Assembly: GCF_005938625.1 (NCBI RefSeq) | Contig: NZ_VCNJ01000029.1 | Location: 186,001 to 250,000 of the forward strand | Length of the DNA: 64,000 bases | From: Pseudomonas fluorescens | Lineage (GTDB): Bacteria; Pseudomonadota; Gammaproteobacteria; Pseudomonadales; Pseudomonadaceae | Reading direction: 5' to 3' | Part shown: piece by piece, positions 33,575 through 42,820 of the stretch | Layout: each line of letters opens with the position of its first letter | How positions within the stretch are numbered: the first letter of the stretch is position 1 | Notes under the pieces: model-generated | Databases searched by the model: none | What the model saw: the letters and a program-made list of their open reading frames with translations, nothing else | What the model was told of the DNA's origin: nothing | Program-made: the position numbers and the translations under genes

Positions 33575-34930
33575 ATGTCCCTGGGAATCGACTACCTCAA
33601 TGCCATGCTTGAAGAAGACAAGGAGAAGGGCGCCTACCGCTGCAAGCGGGAGATGTTCACTGATCCGCGGCTGTTCGAACTGGAAATGGCGCACATCTTC
33701 GAAGGCAACTGGATTTACCTTGCCCATGAAAGCCAGATCCCCAACAACAACGATTTTCTGACCATCACCATGGGACGCCAGCCGATCTTTATCGCGCGTA
33801 ACAAGGACGGTGTGCTCAATGCGTTCCTCAATGCCTGCAGCCATCGCGGCGCCATGCTCTGTCGGCACAAGTCCGGTAACCGCTCCAGTTACACCTGCCC
33901 ATTCCACGGCTGGACCTTCAACAACAGCGGCAAACTGCTCAAGGTCAAAGACCCGAGTGAGGCCGGTTATCCTGCAGGCTTCAATTGCGAAGGCTCCCAT
34001 GACCTGACCAAAGTCGCGCGTTTCGAATCCTATCGCGGCTTCCTGTTCGGCAGCCTGAATGCCGATGTGAAATCCCTCGCTGAACATCTGGGCGAGTCAG
34101 CGAAGATCATCGACATGATCGTCGATCAGTCGCCAGAAGGCCTGGAAGTGCTGCGCGGTTCCAGTTCCTACATCTACGAAGGCAACTGGAAACTCACCGC
34201 TGAAAACGGCGCCGACGGCTACCACGTCAGCTCGGTGCACTGGAACTACGCCGCCACCCAGAATCAGCGCCAACAGCGCGAAGCGGGCGAAGCGATCAAG
34301 ACCATGAGCGCCGGCAGTTGGGCGAAGAAGGGCGGCGGTTTCTATTCGTTCGATCATGGCCACCTGTTGCTCTGGACTCGCTGGGCGAACCCCGAAGACC
34401 GTCCCGCTTACGAGCGCCGCGACGAACTCGCCCGGGATTTCGGTCAGGCCCGTGCCGACTGGATGATCGAAAACTCGCGCAATCTGTGCCTGTACCCCAA
34501 CGTTTACTTGATGGATCAGTTCAGTTCGCAGATCCGTATCGCCCGGCCGATCTCGGTCGACAAGACCGAAATCACCATTTACTGCATCGCCCCCAAAGGC
34601 GAGAGCGCCGAGGCGCGCGCCAAACGCATTCGGCAGTACGAAGACTTCTTCAACGTCAGCGGCATGGCCACGCCGGATGACCTCGAAGAGTTTCGTTCGT
34701 GCCAGACCGGCTACGGCACCGGGCGCGGCTGGAACGACATGTCCCGGGGCGCGACCCACTGGGTTGAAGGCGCTGACGCTGCCGCCGAGGAAATCGACCT
34801 CAAACCACTGCTTTCAGGCATGCGCACCGAGGACGAAGGCCTGTTTGTACTGCAACACAAGTACTGGCAAGAAACGATGCTCAAAGCCGCTGCCAGCGAA
34901 TCACAACTGATTCCTGTGGAGGCCGTGTGA
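33575..34930 (+). CDS. benA: Benzoate 1,2-dioxygenase, large (alpha) subunit
   Basis: The 451-residue ring-hydroxylating oxygenase alpha subunit has the Rieske motif CSHRGAMLC...CPFHGW (CxH-x17-CxxH) and a catalytic domain with the mononuclear-iron histidines around 'NGADGYHVSSVHWNY'. It forms the oxygenase with BenB and receives electrons from BenC to make benzoate cis-dihydrodiol. MSLGIDYLNAML is the usual BenA start and GGAGG lies 8 bp upstream; an ATG at 33560 would include that ribosome site. Its stop overlaps benB. Confidence 0.94.
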   Translation: MSLGIDYLNAMLEEDKEKGAYRCKREMFTDPRLFELEMAHIFEGNWIYLAHESQIPNNNDFLTITMGRQPIFIARNKDGVLNAFLNACSHRGAMLCRHKSGNRSSYTCPFHGWTFNNSGKLLKVKDPSEAGYPAGFNCEGSHDLTKVARFESYRGFLFGSLNADVKSLAEHLGESAKIIDMIVDQSPEGLEVLRGSSSYIYEGNWKLTAENGADGYHVSSVHWNYAATQNQRQQREAGEAIKTMSAGSWAKKGGGFYSFDHGHLLLWTRWANPEDRPAYERRDELARDFGQARADWMIENSRNLCLYPNVYLMDQFSSQIRIARPISVDKTEITIYCIAPKGESAEARAKRIRQYEDFFNVSGMATPDDLEEFRSCQTGYGTGRGWNDMSRGATHWVEGADAAAEEIDLKPLLSGMRTEDEGLFVLQHKYWQETMLKAAASESQLIPVEAV

Positions 34931-35418
34931 TGAGCAACCTCTACGACACCGTGCGTGACTTTCTCTATCGCGAAGCACGCTATCTCGATGACGGTCAGTG
35001 GGATCAATGGCTGGAGCTGTACGCCGCCGACGCGTCCTTCTGGATGCCGGCCTGGGACGACAACGACACCCTCACCGAAGACCCGCAAAGCGAAATCTCG
35101 CTGATCTGGTACGGCAACCGTGGCGGCCTCGAAGATCGCATCTTCCGGATCAAGACCGAGCGCTCCAGCGCGACCATCCCCGACACCCGAACTTCGCACA
35201 ACCTGAGCAACATCGAAATCGTCGAGCACGGTGAAGGCCAGTGCCAGGTGCGTTTCAACTGGCACACCCTGAGCTTTCGCTACCAGGTCACCGACAGCTA
35301 CTTCGGCAGCAGTTTCTACACCCTCGATCTGCGCGGCGAACAACCGCTGATCAAGGCGAAGAAAGTCGTGCTGAAAAACGATTACGTCCGTCAGGTCATC
35401 GACATCTATCACATCTAG
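34930..35418 (+). CDS. benB: Benzoate 1,2-dioxygenase, small (beta) subunit
   Basis: The 162-residue SnoaL-like beta subunit ('YREARYLDDGQWDQWLELY', 'FWMPAWDDNDTLTEDP') completes the alpha3beta3 oxygenase. Its ATG overlaps the benA TGA (TGATG) with GGAGG just upstream, implying translational coupling. The acidic aromatic-rich N-terminal region and 'DYVRQVIDIYHI' ending are characteristic. Confidence 0.94.
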   Translation: MSNLYDTVRDFLYREARYLDDGQWDQWLELYAADASFWMPAWDDNDTLTEDPQSEISLIWYGNRGGLEDRIFRIKTERSSATIPDTRTSHNLSNIEIVEHGEGQCQVRFNWHTLSFRYQVTDSYFGSSFYTLDLRGEQPLIKAKKVVLKNDYVRQVIDIYHI

Positions 35419-35438
35419 TCGACACGGCGAGGTGCACC

Positions 35439-36452
35439 ATGAATTACCAGATCGCACTGAATTTTGAAGACGGCGTCACCCGTTTTATCGAAGCCGGCAG
35501 CCATGAATCCGTCGCCGACGCGGCGTATCGCCAGGGCATCAACATCCCGCTGGATTGCCGTGACGGCGCCTGCGGCACCTGCAAATGTTTCGCCGAGGCC
35601 GGGCGTTATGACATGGGCGACAACTACATCGAAGACGCCTTGAGCGCCGACGAACTCGCACAAGGTTATGTGTTGACCTGCCAGATGCGCGCCGCCAGCG
35701 ATTGCGTCGTCCGCGTGCCGGCCGGCTCGCAGGTGTGCAAGACCGAACAAGCGAATTTCCAGGCCTCGATCAGCGATGTGCGGCAATTGTCCGAGAGCAC
35801 CATCGCACTGTCGATCAAGGGCGAGGCGCTGAGCAGACTGGCGTTTCTGCCGGGCCAGTACGTCAACCTGCAAGTGCCTGGCAGCGAGCAGACTCGCGCC
35901 TATTCCTTCAGCTCGTTACAGAAGAACGGCGAGGTCAGCTTCCTGATCCGCAACGTGCCCGGTGGCTTGATGAGCAGCTTTCTTACCGGGCTGGCCAAGG
36001 CCGGCGACAGTATGACGCTGGCCGGTCCGCTGGGCAGTTTCTACCTGCGCGAGATCAAACGGCCGCTGCTGTTGCTCGCGGGTGGCACGGGCCTGGCACC
36101 GTTCACCGCCATGCTGGAGAAAATTGCCGAGCAGGGCAGCGCGCACCCGGTGCATTTGATCTACGGCGTGACCAACGATTTCGATCTGGTCGAACTCGAC
36201 CGCCTCGAAGCCTTCGCCGCCCGCATCGCCAATTTCAGCTTCGGCGCCTGCGTGGCCAACCCGCAGAGCGCGCATCCGCTTAAGGGCTACGTCACTCAGC
36301 ACATTGAGCCGCGCCATCTCAATGAGGGCGACGTCGACGTGTACCTGTGCGGGCCGCCGCCGATGGTAGAAGCGGTCAGCCAATACATTCGTGAACAGGG
36401 CATCACCCCCGCGAATTTCTACTACGAAAAATTCGCCGCAGCGGCTGCTTGA
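35439..36452 (+). CDS. benC: Benzoate 1,2-dioxygenase electron transfer component
   Basis: The 337-residue reductase has an N-terminal plant-type [2Fe-2S] ferredoxin domain (CRDGACGTCKC and the fourth Cys in LTCQM), an FAD domain (RAYSFSS) and an NADH domain (LLAGGTGLAPF, CGPPPM). It transfers electrons from NADH to BenAB. ATG at 35439 is 20 bp after benB with GGCGAGG upstream. Confidence 0.94.
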   Translation: MNYQIALNFEDGVTRFIEAGSHESVADAAYRQGINIPLDCRDGACGTCKCFAEAGRYDMGDNYIEDALSADELAQGYVLTCQMRAASDCVVRVPAGSQVCKTEQANFQASISDVRQLSESTIALSIKGEALSRLAFLPGQYVNLQVPGSEQTRAYSFSSLQKNGEVSFLIRNVPGGLMSSFLTGLAKAGDSMTLAGPLGSFYLREIKRPLLLLAGGTGLAPFTAMLEKIAEQGSAHPVHLIYGVTNDFDLVELDRLEAFAARIANFSFGACVANPQSAHPLKGYVTQHIEPRHLNEGDVDVYLCGPPPMVEAVSQYIREQGITPANFYYEKFAAAAA

Positions 36453-36473
36453 AACCCTTCTTTCGAGGTTGTC

Positions 36474-37235
36474 ATGAACAACAGATTCTCCAACAAGGTC
36501 GCGCTGGTCACCGGCGCGGCGCAGGGTATCGGCCGCCGTGTGTGCGAACGCCTGCTGAACGAAGGCGCGCAAGTGGTCGCGGTTGATCGCTCCGAACTGG
36601 TTCACGAAATGCAAGGCGAGGGCGTTCTCGCGCTGACTGCTGACCTTGAGCAATACGCCGATTGCGCACGGATCATGGCCGAAACCATCAACACCTTCGG
36701 CCACCTCGACATCCTGATCAACAACGTCGGGGGCACGATCTGGGCCAAGCCCTTCGAGCATTACGAAGTCGAACAGATTGACGCCGAAGTGCGCCGCTCG
36801 CTGTTCCCGACCCTGTGGTGTTGCCACGCCGTGCTGCCATACATGCTCAAGCAAGGGCGCGGCGCCATCGTCAACGTTTCATCGATTGCTACCCGCAGCG
36901 TCAATCGCGTGCCGTACGGCGCAGCGAAGGGCGGCATCAACGCACTCACAGCGTGTCTGGCATTCGAGAACGCTGAGCGCGGCATTCGCGTCAACGCCAC
37001 CGCACCGGGCGGCACTGAGGCACCGCCCCGGCGCATCCCGCGCAATGCAGCCGAACCGTCGGCGCAAGAGCAGGCCTGGTATCAGGAAATCGTCGCGCAA
37101 ACCCTCGATAGCAGCTTGATGAAACGCTACGGCAGCCTCGACGAACAGGTCGGCGCGATCCTTTTTCTGGCTTCCGACGACGCCTCGTATATCACCGGTG
37201 TGACTCTGCCGGTTGGTGGCGGCGACCTCGGTTGA
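36474..37235 (+). CDS. benD: 1,6-dihydroxycyclohexa-2,4-diene-1-carboxylate dehydrogenase
   Basis: The 253-residue SDR converts benzoate cis-dihydrodiol to catechol with loss of CO2 and NADH formation. It shows GAAQGIG (residues 13-19), NNVGG, and the YGAAK active-site pair. 'LASDDASYITGVTLPVGGGDLG' at the end is typical of BenD. Twenty-one bp separate it from benC. Confidence 0.93.
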   Translation: MNNRFSNKVALVTGAAQGIGRRVCERLLNEGAQVVAVDRSELVHEMQGEGVLALTADLEQYADCARIMAETINTFGHLDILINNVGGTIWAKPFEHYEVEQIDAEVRRSLFPTLWCCHAVLPYMLKQGRGAIVNVSSIATRSVNRVPYGAAKGGINALTACLAFENAERGIRVNATAPGGTEAPPRRIPRNAAEPSAQEQAWYQEIVAQTLDSSLMKRYGSLDEQVGAILFLASDDASYITGVTLPVGGGDLG

Positions 37236-37255
37236 TTACTTTTCAAGGGACAGAC

Positions 37256-38377
37256 ATGCAGCGAATCCTGATTGAAAACCTGACGACGATCATCGTCGAC
37301 CTGCCGACCATTCGCCCGCACAAACTGGCGATGCACACGATGCAGAAACAGACCCTGGTGATTCTGCGTCTGCGTTGCAGCGACGGCATCGAAGGCATCG
37401 GTGAAGCCACCACCATTGGCGGCCTCGCCTACGGTTATGAAAGCCCGGAAAGCATCAAGGCCAATATCGACGCGCACTTGGCGCCGGCGCTAATGGGCAT
37501 GGAAGCCAACAACATCAACGCGGCGATGCTGCGGCTCGACAAGATCGCCAAAGGCAACACGTTCGCCAAATCCGGCATCGAAAGCGCACTGCTTGATGCT
37601 CAAGGCAAACGCCTCGGCCTGCCGGTCAGTGAACTGCTCGGCGGCCGCGTGCGCGACAGTCTTGAAGTGGCCTGGACCCTGGCCAGCGGCGACACCGCCC
37701 GCGACATCGCCGAAGCCGAACAGATGCTCGAAGCCCGTCGCCATCGCATCTTCAAATTGAAGATCGGCGCCAATCCGCTGGAACAGGATCTCAAGCACGT
37801 CGTAGCGATCAAAAAAGCCCTGGGCGAGCGCGCCAGTGTGCGGGTCGACGTCAACCAGTATTGGGATGAATCCCAAGCGATTCGTGGCTGTCAGGTACTG
37901 GGTGACAACGGCATCGACCTGATTGAACAGCCGATCTCGCGGGTCAACCGCTCCGGGCAGATTCGCCTGAATCAGCGCAGCCCGGCGCCGATCATGGCCG
38001 ACGAATCGATCGAAAGCGTCGAGGACGCTTTCAGCCTCGCCGCCGACGGCGCCGCCAGTGTGTTCGCCCTGAAAATCGCCAAGAACGGCGGCCCGCGCGC
38101 CGTGCTTAGAACCGCGCAGATCGCTGAAGCAGCGGGTATCGCGTTGTATGGCGGCACCATGCTCGAAGGCTCCGTTGGCACGCTGGCCTCGGCGCATGCC
38201 TTCCTCACGCTCAAACAACTGACCTGGGACACCGAACTGTTTGGGCCGTTGTTGCTGAGCGAAGACATCGTCACCGAAGCGCCGCAGTACCGCGATTTCC
38301 ACCTGCACATCCCGCGAACCCCGGGCCTTGGTCTGACGCTGGACGAAGAGCGTCTGGCGCGTTTTCGCCGCCACTGA
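37256..38377 (+). CDS. catB: Muconate cycloisomerase
   Basis: The 373-residue enolase-superfamily enzyme turns cis,cis-muconate into muconolactone. The catalytic 'FKLKIGA' lysine pair and the metal ligands in 'RVDVNQYWD', 'LIEQPI' and 'MADESI' are visible. ATG at 37256 follows AAGGGA; a frame reaching 37232 overlaps benD. It sits 20 bp after benD, so ben and cat genes form one transcription unit here rather than a separate CatR-controlled operon, and no catR is present in the window. Confidence 0.94.
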   Translation: MQRILIENLTTIIVDLPTIRPHKLAMHTMQKQTLVILRLRCSDGIEGIGEATTIGGLAYGYESPESIKANIDAHLAPALMGMEANNINAAMLRLDKIAKGNTFAKSGIESALLDAQGKRLGLPVSELLGGRVRDSLEVAWTLASGDTARDIAEAEQMLEARRHRIFKLKIGANPLEQDLKHVVAIKKALGERASVRVDVNQYWDESQAIRGCQVLGDNGIDLIEQPISRVNRSGQIRLNQRSPAPIMADESIESVEDAFSLAADGAASVFALKIAKNGGPRAVLRTAQIAEAAGIALYGGTMLEGSVGTLASAHAFLTLKQLTWDTELFGPLLLSEDIVTEAPQYRDFHLHIPRTPGLGLTLDEERLARFRRH

Positions 38378-38392
38378 ATCAGGAGAGCCACC

Positions 38393-38683
38393 ATGTTGTT
38401 CCACGTAAAAATGACCGTGAAATTGCCCGTCGATATGGACCCGTCACTGGCCACCCGGCTCAAGGCTGACGAGAAGGAACTGGCCCAACGGCTGCAACGC
38501 GAAGGCGTATGGCGACACCTGTGGCGCATCGCCGGGCATTACGCCAATTACAGCGTGTTCGATGTACCGAGCGTCGAGGCGCTGCACGACACGCTGATGC
38601 GCTTGCCGCTGTTTCCCTACATGGACATTGAGGTTGACGGCCTGTGCCGGCATCCGTCGTCAATCCACAACGACGACCGCTGA
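38393..38683 (+). CDS. catC: Muconolactone delta-isomerase
   Basis: The 96-residue ferredoxin-like protein ('MLFHVKMTVKLPVDMDPSLA', 'EGVWRHLWRIAGHYANYSVFD') isomerises muconolactone to 3-oxoadipate enol-lactone. Length and sequence are canonical. AGGAGAG lies at the proper distance. A REPIN follows before catA. Confidence 0.95.
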   Translation: MLFHVKMTVKLPVDMDPSLATRLKADEKELAQRLQREGVWRHLWRIAGHYANYSVFDVPSVEALHDTLMRLPLFPYMDIEVDGLCRHPSSIHNDDR

Positions 38684-38706
38684 TCCTGAGCTCACCACAA
38701 TTCCCT

Positions 38707-38796
38707 TGTGGGAGCGAGCTTGCTCGCGAAAGCGGTGAGCCAGTCGCCATAAATGCGGGATGACACAACGCATTCGCGAGCAAGCTCGCTCCCACA
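38707..38796. repeat. REPIN inside the ben-cat operon (TGTGGGAGCGAGC family)
   Basis: Perfect 24-bp arms (TGTGGGAGCGAGCTTGCTCG plus CGAA) at 38707-38730 and 38773-38796 face each other between catC and catA. In the mRNA this would form a strong hairpin that may stabilise or attenuate the transcript. Confidence 0.92.
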
Positions 38797-38855
38797 GGGG
38801 AAGTGGGCTGATCAAGAGAACTGCGTCGACAAAACAACAAGATGAGGTAACCACC

Positions 38856-39773
38856 ATGACCGTGAAAATTGCCCACACCGCCGAGCTGCAAGCCTTCTTC
38901 AAAGAAGCCGCCGGTTTTGCCAACGACGAGGGTAACTCCCGTCTGAAAACCATCGTTCTGCGCATCTTGCAGGACAGCGCGAAAATCATCGAAGACCTCG
39001 AAATCAGCGAGGACGAGTTCTGGAAAGCGGTCGACTATCTCAACCGTTTGGGCGCTCGCTCGGAAGCAGGTTTATTGGTTGCGGGTCTCGGTCTCGAACA
39101 TTTCCTCGATCTGCTTCAGGACGCAAAGGATGCACAGGTCGGCTTGACCGGCGGCACACCGCGCACCATCGAAGGCCCGCTGTACGTGGCCGGCGCGCCG
39201 CTGTGCGAAGGTGAGTGCCGCATGGATGACGGCAGCGAGGAGGGCATCGCCACGGTGATGCACCTCGAAGGCCAGGTGTTCGATCTTCACGGCCAGCCGC
39301 TGGCCGGTGCCACGGTTGATCTGTGGCATGCGAACACCAAGGGCACCTATTCGTTTTTCGACCCGAGCCAGTCTGAATACAACCTGCGCCGCCGCATCGT
39401 TACCAATGCCGAGGGCCGTTACCGCGCTCGCAGTATCGTGCCGTCTGGCTATGGTTGCGACCCGCAAGGCCCGACCCAGGAATGCCTGAACCAGCTCGGC
39501 CGCCATGGCCAGCGCCCGGCGCATGTGCATTTCTTCATCAGCGCACCGGGGCATCGACACCTGACGACGCAGATCAATCTGTCGGGTGATCAGTATTTGT
39601 GGGATGACTTCGCCTATGCGACCCGTGAAGGTTTGGTCGGGGAGGTGGTGTTTCGTGAAGACGCGGTGTCGGGGCGCTATGCCGAGCTGAAGTTCGACTT
39701 CCAGTTGCAGCAGGCGCCGGACGCCAGTGCCGAACAACGCAGTCAACGGCCGCGTGCGTTGCAGGACGCTTGA
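38856..39773 (+). CDS. catA: Catechol 1,2-dioxygenase
   Basis: The 305-residue intradiol dioxygenase cleaves catechol to cis,cis-muconate. The helical N-terminal dimerisation domain precedes a beta-sandwich with the Fe(III) ligands: Tyr in ANTKGTYSFFD, Tyr in PSGYGCD, and His in RPAHVHFF and GHRHLTTQ. ATG at 38856 has GATGAGG upstream. It is separated from catC by 172 bp holding a REPIN, so the operon order catB-catC-catA is kept but expression of catA may be uncoupled. Confidence 0.95.
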   Translation: MTVKIAHTAELQAFFKEAAGFANDEGNSRLKTIVLRILQDSAKIIEDLEISEDEFWKAVDYLNRLGARSEAGLLVAGLGLEHFLDLLQDAKDAQVGLTGGTPRTIEGPLYVAGAPLCEGECRMDDGSEEGIATVMHLEGQVFDLHGQPLAGATVDLWHANTKGTYSFFDPSQSEYNLRRRIVTNAEGRYRARSIVPSGYGCDPQGPTQECLNQLGRHGQRPAHVHFFISAPGHRHLTTQINLSGDQYLWDDFAYATREGLVGEVVFREDAVSGRYAELKFDFQLQQAPDASAEQRSQRPRALQDA

Positions 39774-39790
39774 TACCGAGTCGTCTGCAT

Positions 39791-39966
39791 CCCTCACCCT
39801 AACCCTCTCCCGGAGGGAGAGGGGACTGACCGCGTTGTTGTTAAGCATTACGCCGACCTGAACAGTTTGTGCCGAATCCATAATCGACTCAGTCGTTCAG
39901 GTCGATGCATAACGCAAAACAACTCGGTCGGCTCCCTCTCCCTCTGGGAGAGGGCTGGGGTGAGGG
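39791..39966. repeat. MITE-like inverted-repeat element, copy 2
   Basis: This copy runs from CCCTCACCCTAACCCTCTCC to GGAGAGGGCTGGGGTGAGGG equivalents and has an internal inverted pair ('cgacctgaac' / 'gttcaggtcg'), so the whole element can fold on itself. The rest of the 366-bp gap to the next gene is promoter-like AT-richer DNA without a gene. Confidence 0.78.
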
Positions 39967-40139
39967 GAAATCGGGCCTAAGGTAATGCGAAAAAGATATT
40001 GGCTCTGCATTTTTAAGATCGTTTAGTTTTGTCTCAACGACGAATCAAAACGCATCAAACCGATAGACCCCGATTGCCATGACGGCACACGCTGAATCGA
40101 TCACAGGTTTTTCAGGTTTGATTCACACGGGAGTGAATC

Positions 40140-41186
40140 ATGCCGCATACCCTCGACATCACCGCATTACCGACGCTGGACCTGTCGCTGTTCGAAGGCA
40201 CGGCGCAGCAGCGCTACGAATTTCTTGAAGACCTGCGCCACGCCGCTCGCGACGTCGGCTTCTTCTACCTGACCGGGCATGGCATCGACAGCGCTTTGCT
40301 CAAGCAGGTGCAGGCCCACGCCCGGCAATTTTTCGCCTTGCCCGACAGCGAGAAATCCGCCGTCGGCATGATCAATTCACCACACTTTCGCGGTTACAAC
40401 CGGGCCGCCTCGGAGATCACCCGTGGCCAGCCCGATCAGCGTGAACAGTTCGATCTGGGTGCCGAGCGCGAGGCGTTGCCATTGACGGCGGACAGCCCGT
40501 TCTGGGCGCGGCTGCAAGGCCCCAACCAATGGCCGGCGTCACTGCCGGAGCTAAAATCTCTGTTACTCGAATGGCAAGAGGCGATGACGCGCATGTCGTT
40601 GCGCCTGCTGCGTGCGTTCGCTCAGGCACTCTCGCTGCGCGCCGATGCGTTTGATCAGCTGTACGGCGACAAACCCAACGAACACATCAAGTTGATGCGC
40701 TATCCCGGCCAGTCCAGCGAGTCGAGCCATCAAGGCGTCGGCGCACACAAGGACTCAGGTTTCCTCAGCTTCCTCCTGCAAGACCAGCAGGCCGGGCTGC
40801 AGGTCGAGATCGAAGAGGGCCGCTGGATCGATGCGTTGCCACGCGAGAACACCCTGGTGGTGAACATCGGCGAACTGCTCGAACTGGCCAGCAACGGTTA
40901 TCTGCGGGCCACGGTGCATCGCGTGGTTTCGCCTCCGGCGGGTAGCGAACGCCTGTCCATCGCCTTCTTCCTAGGCGCGCAACTCGATGCGGTGGTGCCG
41001 CTGTATCCGCTGCCCACTGCACTGTTGCGCGAGGCGCGCGGGCCCGCGAGTGATCCGCTCAATCCGCTGTTTCGCGATGTCGGCTGGAACTACCTCAAGG
41101 GGCGTCTGCGCTCACATCCGGATGTCGCGCAGCGCTTCTACGCCGATGCGCTGCTGCCGCCACCGCCGGTTCGTCAATCCGCCTGA
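40140..41186 (+). CDS. 2-oxoglutarate/Fe(II) oxygenase, isopenicillin N synthase family
   Basis: The 348-residue protein has the N-terminal DIOX_N region ('LEDLRHAARDVGFFYLTGHG') and the double-stranded beta-helix with iron ligands HxD in 'GVGAHKDSGFLSFLL' and the distal His in 'RATVHRVVSPP', followed by an RLS motif (SERLSIAFF) that binds 2-oxoglutarate. It heads a run of transporter genes, 27 bp before a MetQ-like gene. The substrate is unknown; a transported small molecule is the obvious guess. Confidence 0.88.
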   Translation: MPHTLDITALPTLDLSLFEGTAQQRYEFLEDLRHAARDVGFFYLTGHGIDSALLKQVQAHARQFFALPDSEKSAVGMINSPHFRGYNRAASEITRGQPDQREQFDLGAEREALPLTADSPFWARLQGPNQWPASLPELKSLLLEWQEAMTRMSLRLLRAFAQALSLRADAFDQLYGDKPNEHIKLMRYPGQSSESSHQGVGAHKDSGFLSFLLQDQQAGLQVEIEEGRWIDALPRENTLVVNIGELLELASNGYLRATVHRVVSPPAGSERLSIAFFLGAQLDAVVPLYPLPTALLREARGPASDPLNPLFRDVGWNYLKGRLRSHPDVAQRFYADALLPPPPVRQSA

Positions 41187-41213
41187 CTCATCACTCGCTC
41201 AAGGACTCCGCAC

Positions 41214-42023
41214 ATGATCAAGAAAGCTGGTTTGACCCTGGCCGTGCTCGGCGCGCTAGTGACGTCGTTTGGTGCCCAAGCGCTGGAGCCGTTGCGCGTC
41301 GCTGCCGACCCGGTGCCGCACGCGCAGATTCTGGCGTACATCCAGAAAATCGATCCGCAACTGAACCTCAAAGTCATCGAAATCCCCAACGGCGTGAACT
41401 CCAACGAGCTGCTGGTGCACGGTGACGTCGATGCCAATTACTTCCAGCACCTGCCGTACCTGAAATCCCAGGAAAAGGCCCTCGGCGAAAAACTCGCGGT
41501 GGCCGCCACGGTGCATATCGAACCCTTGGGCATCTACTCGCACCGCCATAAAAGTTTCGCTGATGTGCCGGTAAAAGGCACCGTCGCCGTGCCCAACAAC
41601 GTCACCAACCTGAGCCGCGCGCTGTACCTGTTGCAGGACAACGGCCTGATCAAATTAAAGTCCGGTTTCAACGACCCCGCGGCCGATCAGGCAACGCCCA
41701 AGGACATCGCCGAAAATCCGAAACAGCTGAAGATCCTGGAAATCGAATCGCCACAGATTCCGCGTTCGCTCGACGACGTCGATCTGGCCGTGATCAACGG
41801 CAACTACGCGCTCGACGCAGGCCTGGTGCCGGCCAAGGATGCCTTGGGCCTGGAGAAAGCCGAACACAATCCCTACGCCAACATTCTGGTGACCACGCCC
41901 AAGCTCGAGCACGACCCGCGTATCGCGCAACTGGCGAAGGACCTGACGTCGCCCGAGGTCGCCAAATACATCACCGACAACTTTGCCGGTTCGGTGATTC
42001 CGGTGGCGGGCGGCAAGCCATGA
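41214..42023 (+). CDS. MetQ/NlpA-family substrate-binding protein
   Basis: The 269-residue periplasmic binding protein has a Sec signal peptide ending at AQA and no lipobox cysteine, unlike E. coli MetQ, which is a lipoprotein. The family pattern 'EIPNGVNSNELLVHGDVDANYFQHLPYL' and 'VPNNVTNLSRALYLL' is clear. Its stop overlaps the ATPase start by 4 bp. Members bind methionine or related compounds; the neighbours suggest another organosulfur or amino-acid-like ligand. Confidence 0.9.
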   Translation: MIKKAGLTLAVLGALVTSFGAQALEPLRVAADPVPHAQILAYIQKIDPQLNLKVIEIPNGVNSNELLVHGDVDANYFQHLPYLKSQEKALGEKLAVAATVHIEPLGIYSHRHKSFADVPVKGTVAVPNNVTNLSRALYLLQDNGLIKLKSGFNDPAADQATPKDIAENPKQLKILEIESPQIPRSLDDVDLAVINGNYALDAGLVPAKDALGLEKAEHNPYANILVTTPKLEHDPRIAQLAKDLTSPEVAKYITDNFAGSVIPVAGGKP

Positions 42024-42820
42024 TCGCCGTCGAGCAGTTGAGCAAGACTTATCCTTCGGCCGCGCAACCGGCACTCGATCAGGTCTCGCTGAGCATTCCC
42101 GACGGTGCGGTCTACGGGATTCTCGGGCGTAGCGGGGCGGGCAAGTCGACGCTGCTGCGTTGCCTCAACCTGCTCGAACGACCGGACAGTGGACGCATTC
42201 TGCTCGATGGCATCGACCTGACGACGCTGTCGGTCAGCGAACTGCGCCAGCAGCGCCAGCGCATCGGCATGATTTTCCAAGGCTTCAACCTGCTGCATTC
42301 ACGTACGGTGTTCGACAACATTGCGGTGCCGTTGGAGATCGCCAAGGTGGGCAAGCCGTGGCGTCATGTGCGGGTTCGCGAGCTGTTGGAACTGGTCGGC
42401 TTGAGTGACAAGGCGCAGGCCTTTCCCTCGCAGTTGTCCGGCGGCCAAAAGCAGCGCGTCGGCATTGCCCGCGCCCTCGCTGCAGAGCCGGCGTACCTGC
42501 TCTCGGACGAAGCCACCAGTGCACTCGACCCGGAAACCACTGCGTCGATTCTTGAACTGCTGCGCGACATCAATCGGCAACTGGGCGTGACCATCGTGCT
42601 GATCACCCACGAACTGGACGTGGTCAAATCGATCTGCGACCACGCCGCGTTCATGGCCAACGGACGTCTGGTCGAAGCCGGGCCGGTGCCAAGGCTGCTG
42701 GCCGATGCGCAATCGCAACTGGGCGCTTCGCTGCGGCCGACCTGCGGCTTGCCACTGGGTCACGCTGAGCCGGGCCTGAGTTTTCTCAAGCAATACGGCG
42801 TACGGGCGGCGCACTCATGA
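42020..42820 (+). CDS. MetN-like ABC transporter ATP-binding protein
   Basis: The 266-residue ATPase has Walker A GRSGAGKST, the signature LSGGQKQR and Walker B YLLSDEATSALD. It lacks the C-terminal ACT-like (NIL) domain of about 90 residues that lets methionine inhibit E. coli MetN, so transport is probably not subject to that trans-inhibition. It overlaps both neighbours by 4 bp. Confidence 0.9.
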   Translation: MIAVEQLSKTYPSAAQPALDQVSLSIPDGAVYGILGRSGAGKSTLLRCLNLLERPDSGRILLDGIDLTTLSVSELRQQRQRIGMIFQGFNLLHSRTVFDNIAVPLEIAKVGKPWRHVRVRELLELVGLSDKAQAFPSQLSGGQKQRVGIARALAAEPAYLLSDEATSALDPETTASILELLRDINRQLGVTIVLITHELDVVKSICDHAAFMANGRLVEAGPVPRLLADAQSQLGASLRPTCGLPLGHAEPGLSFLKQYGVRAAHS

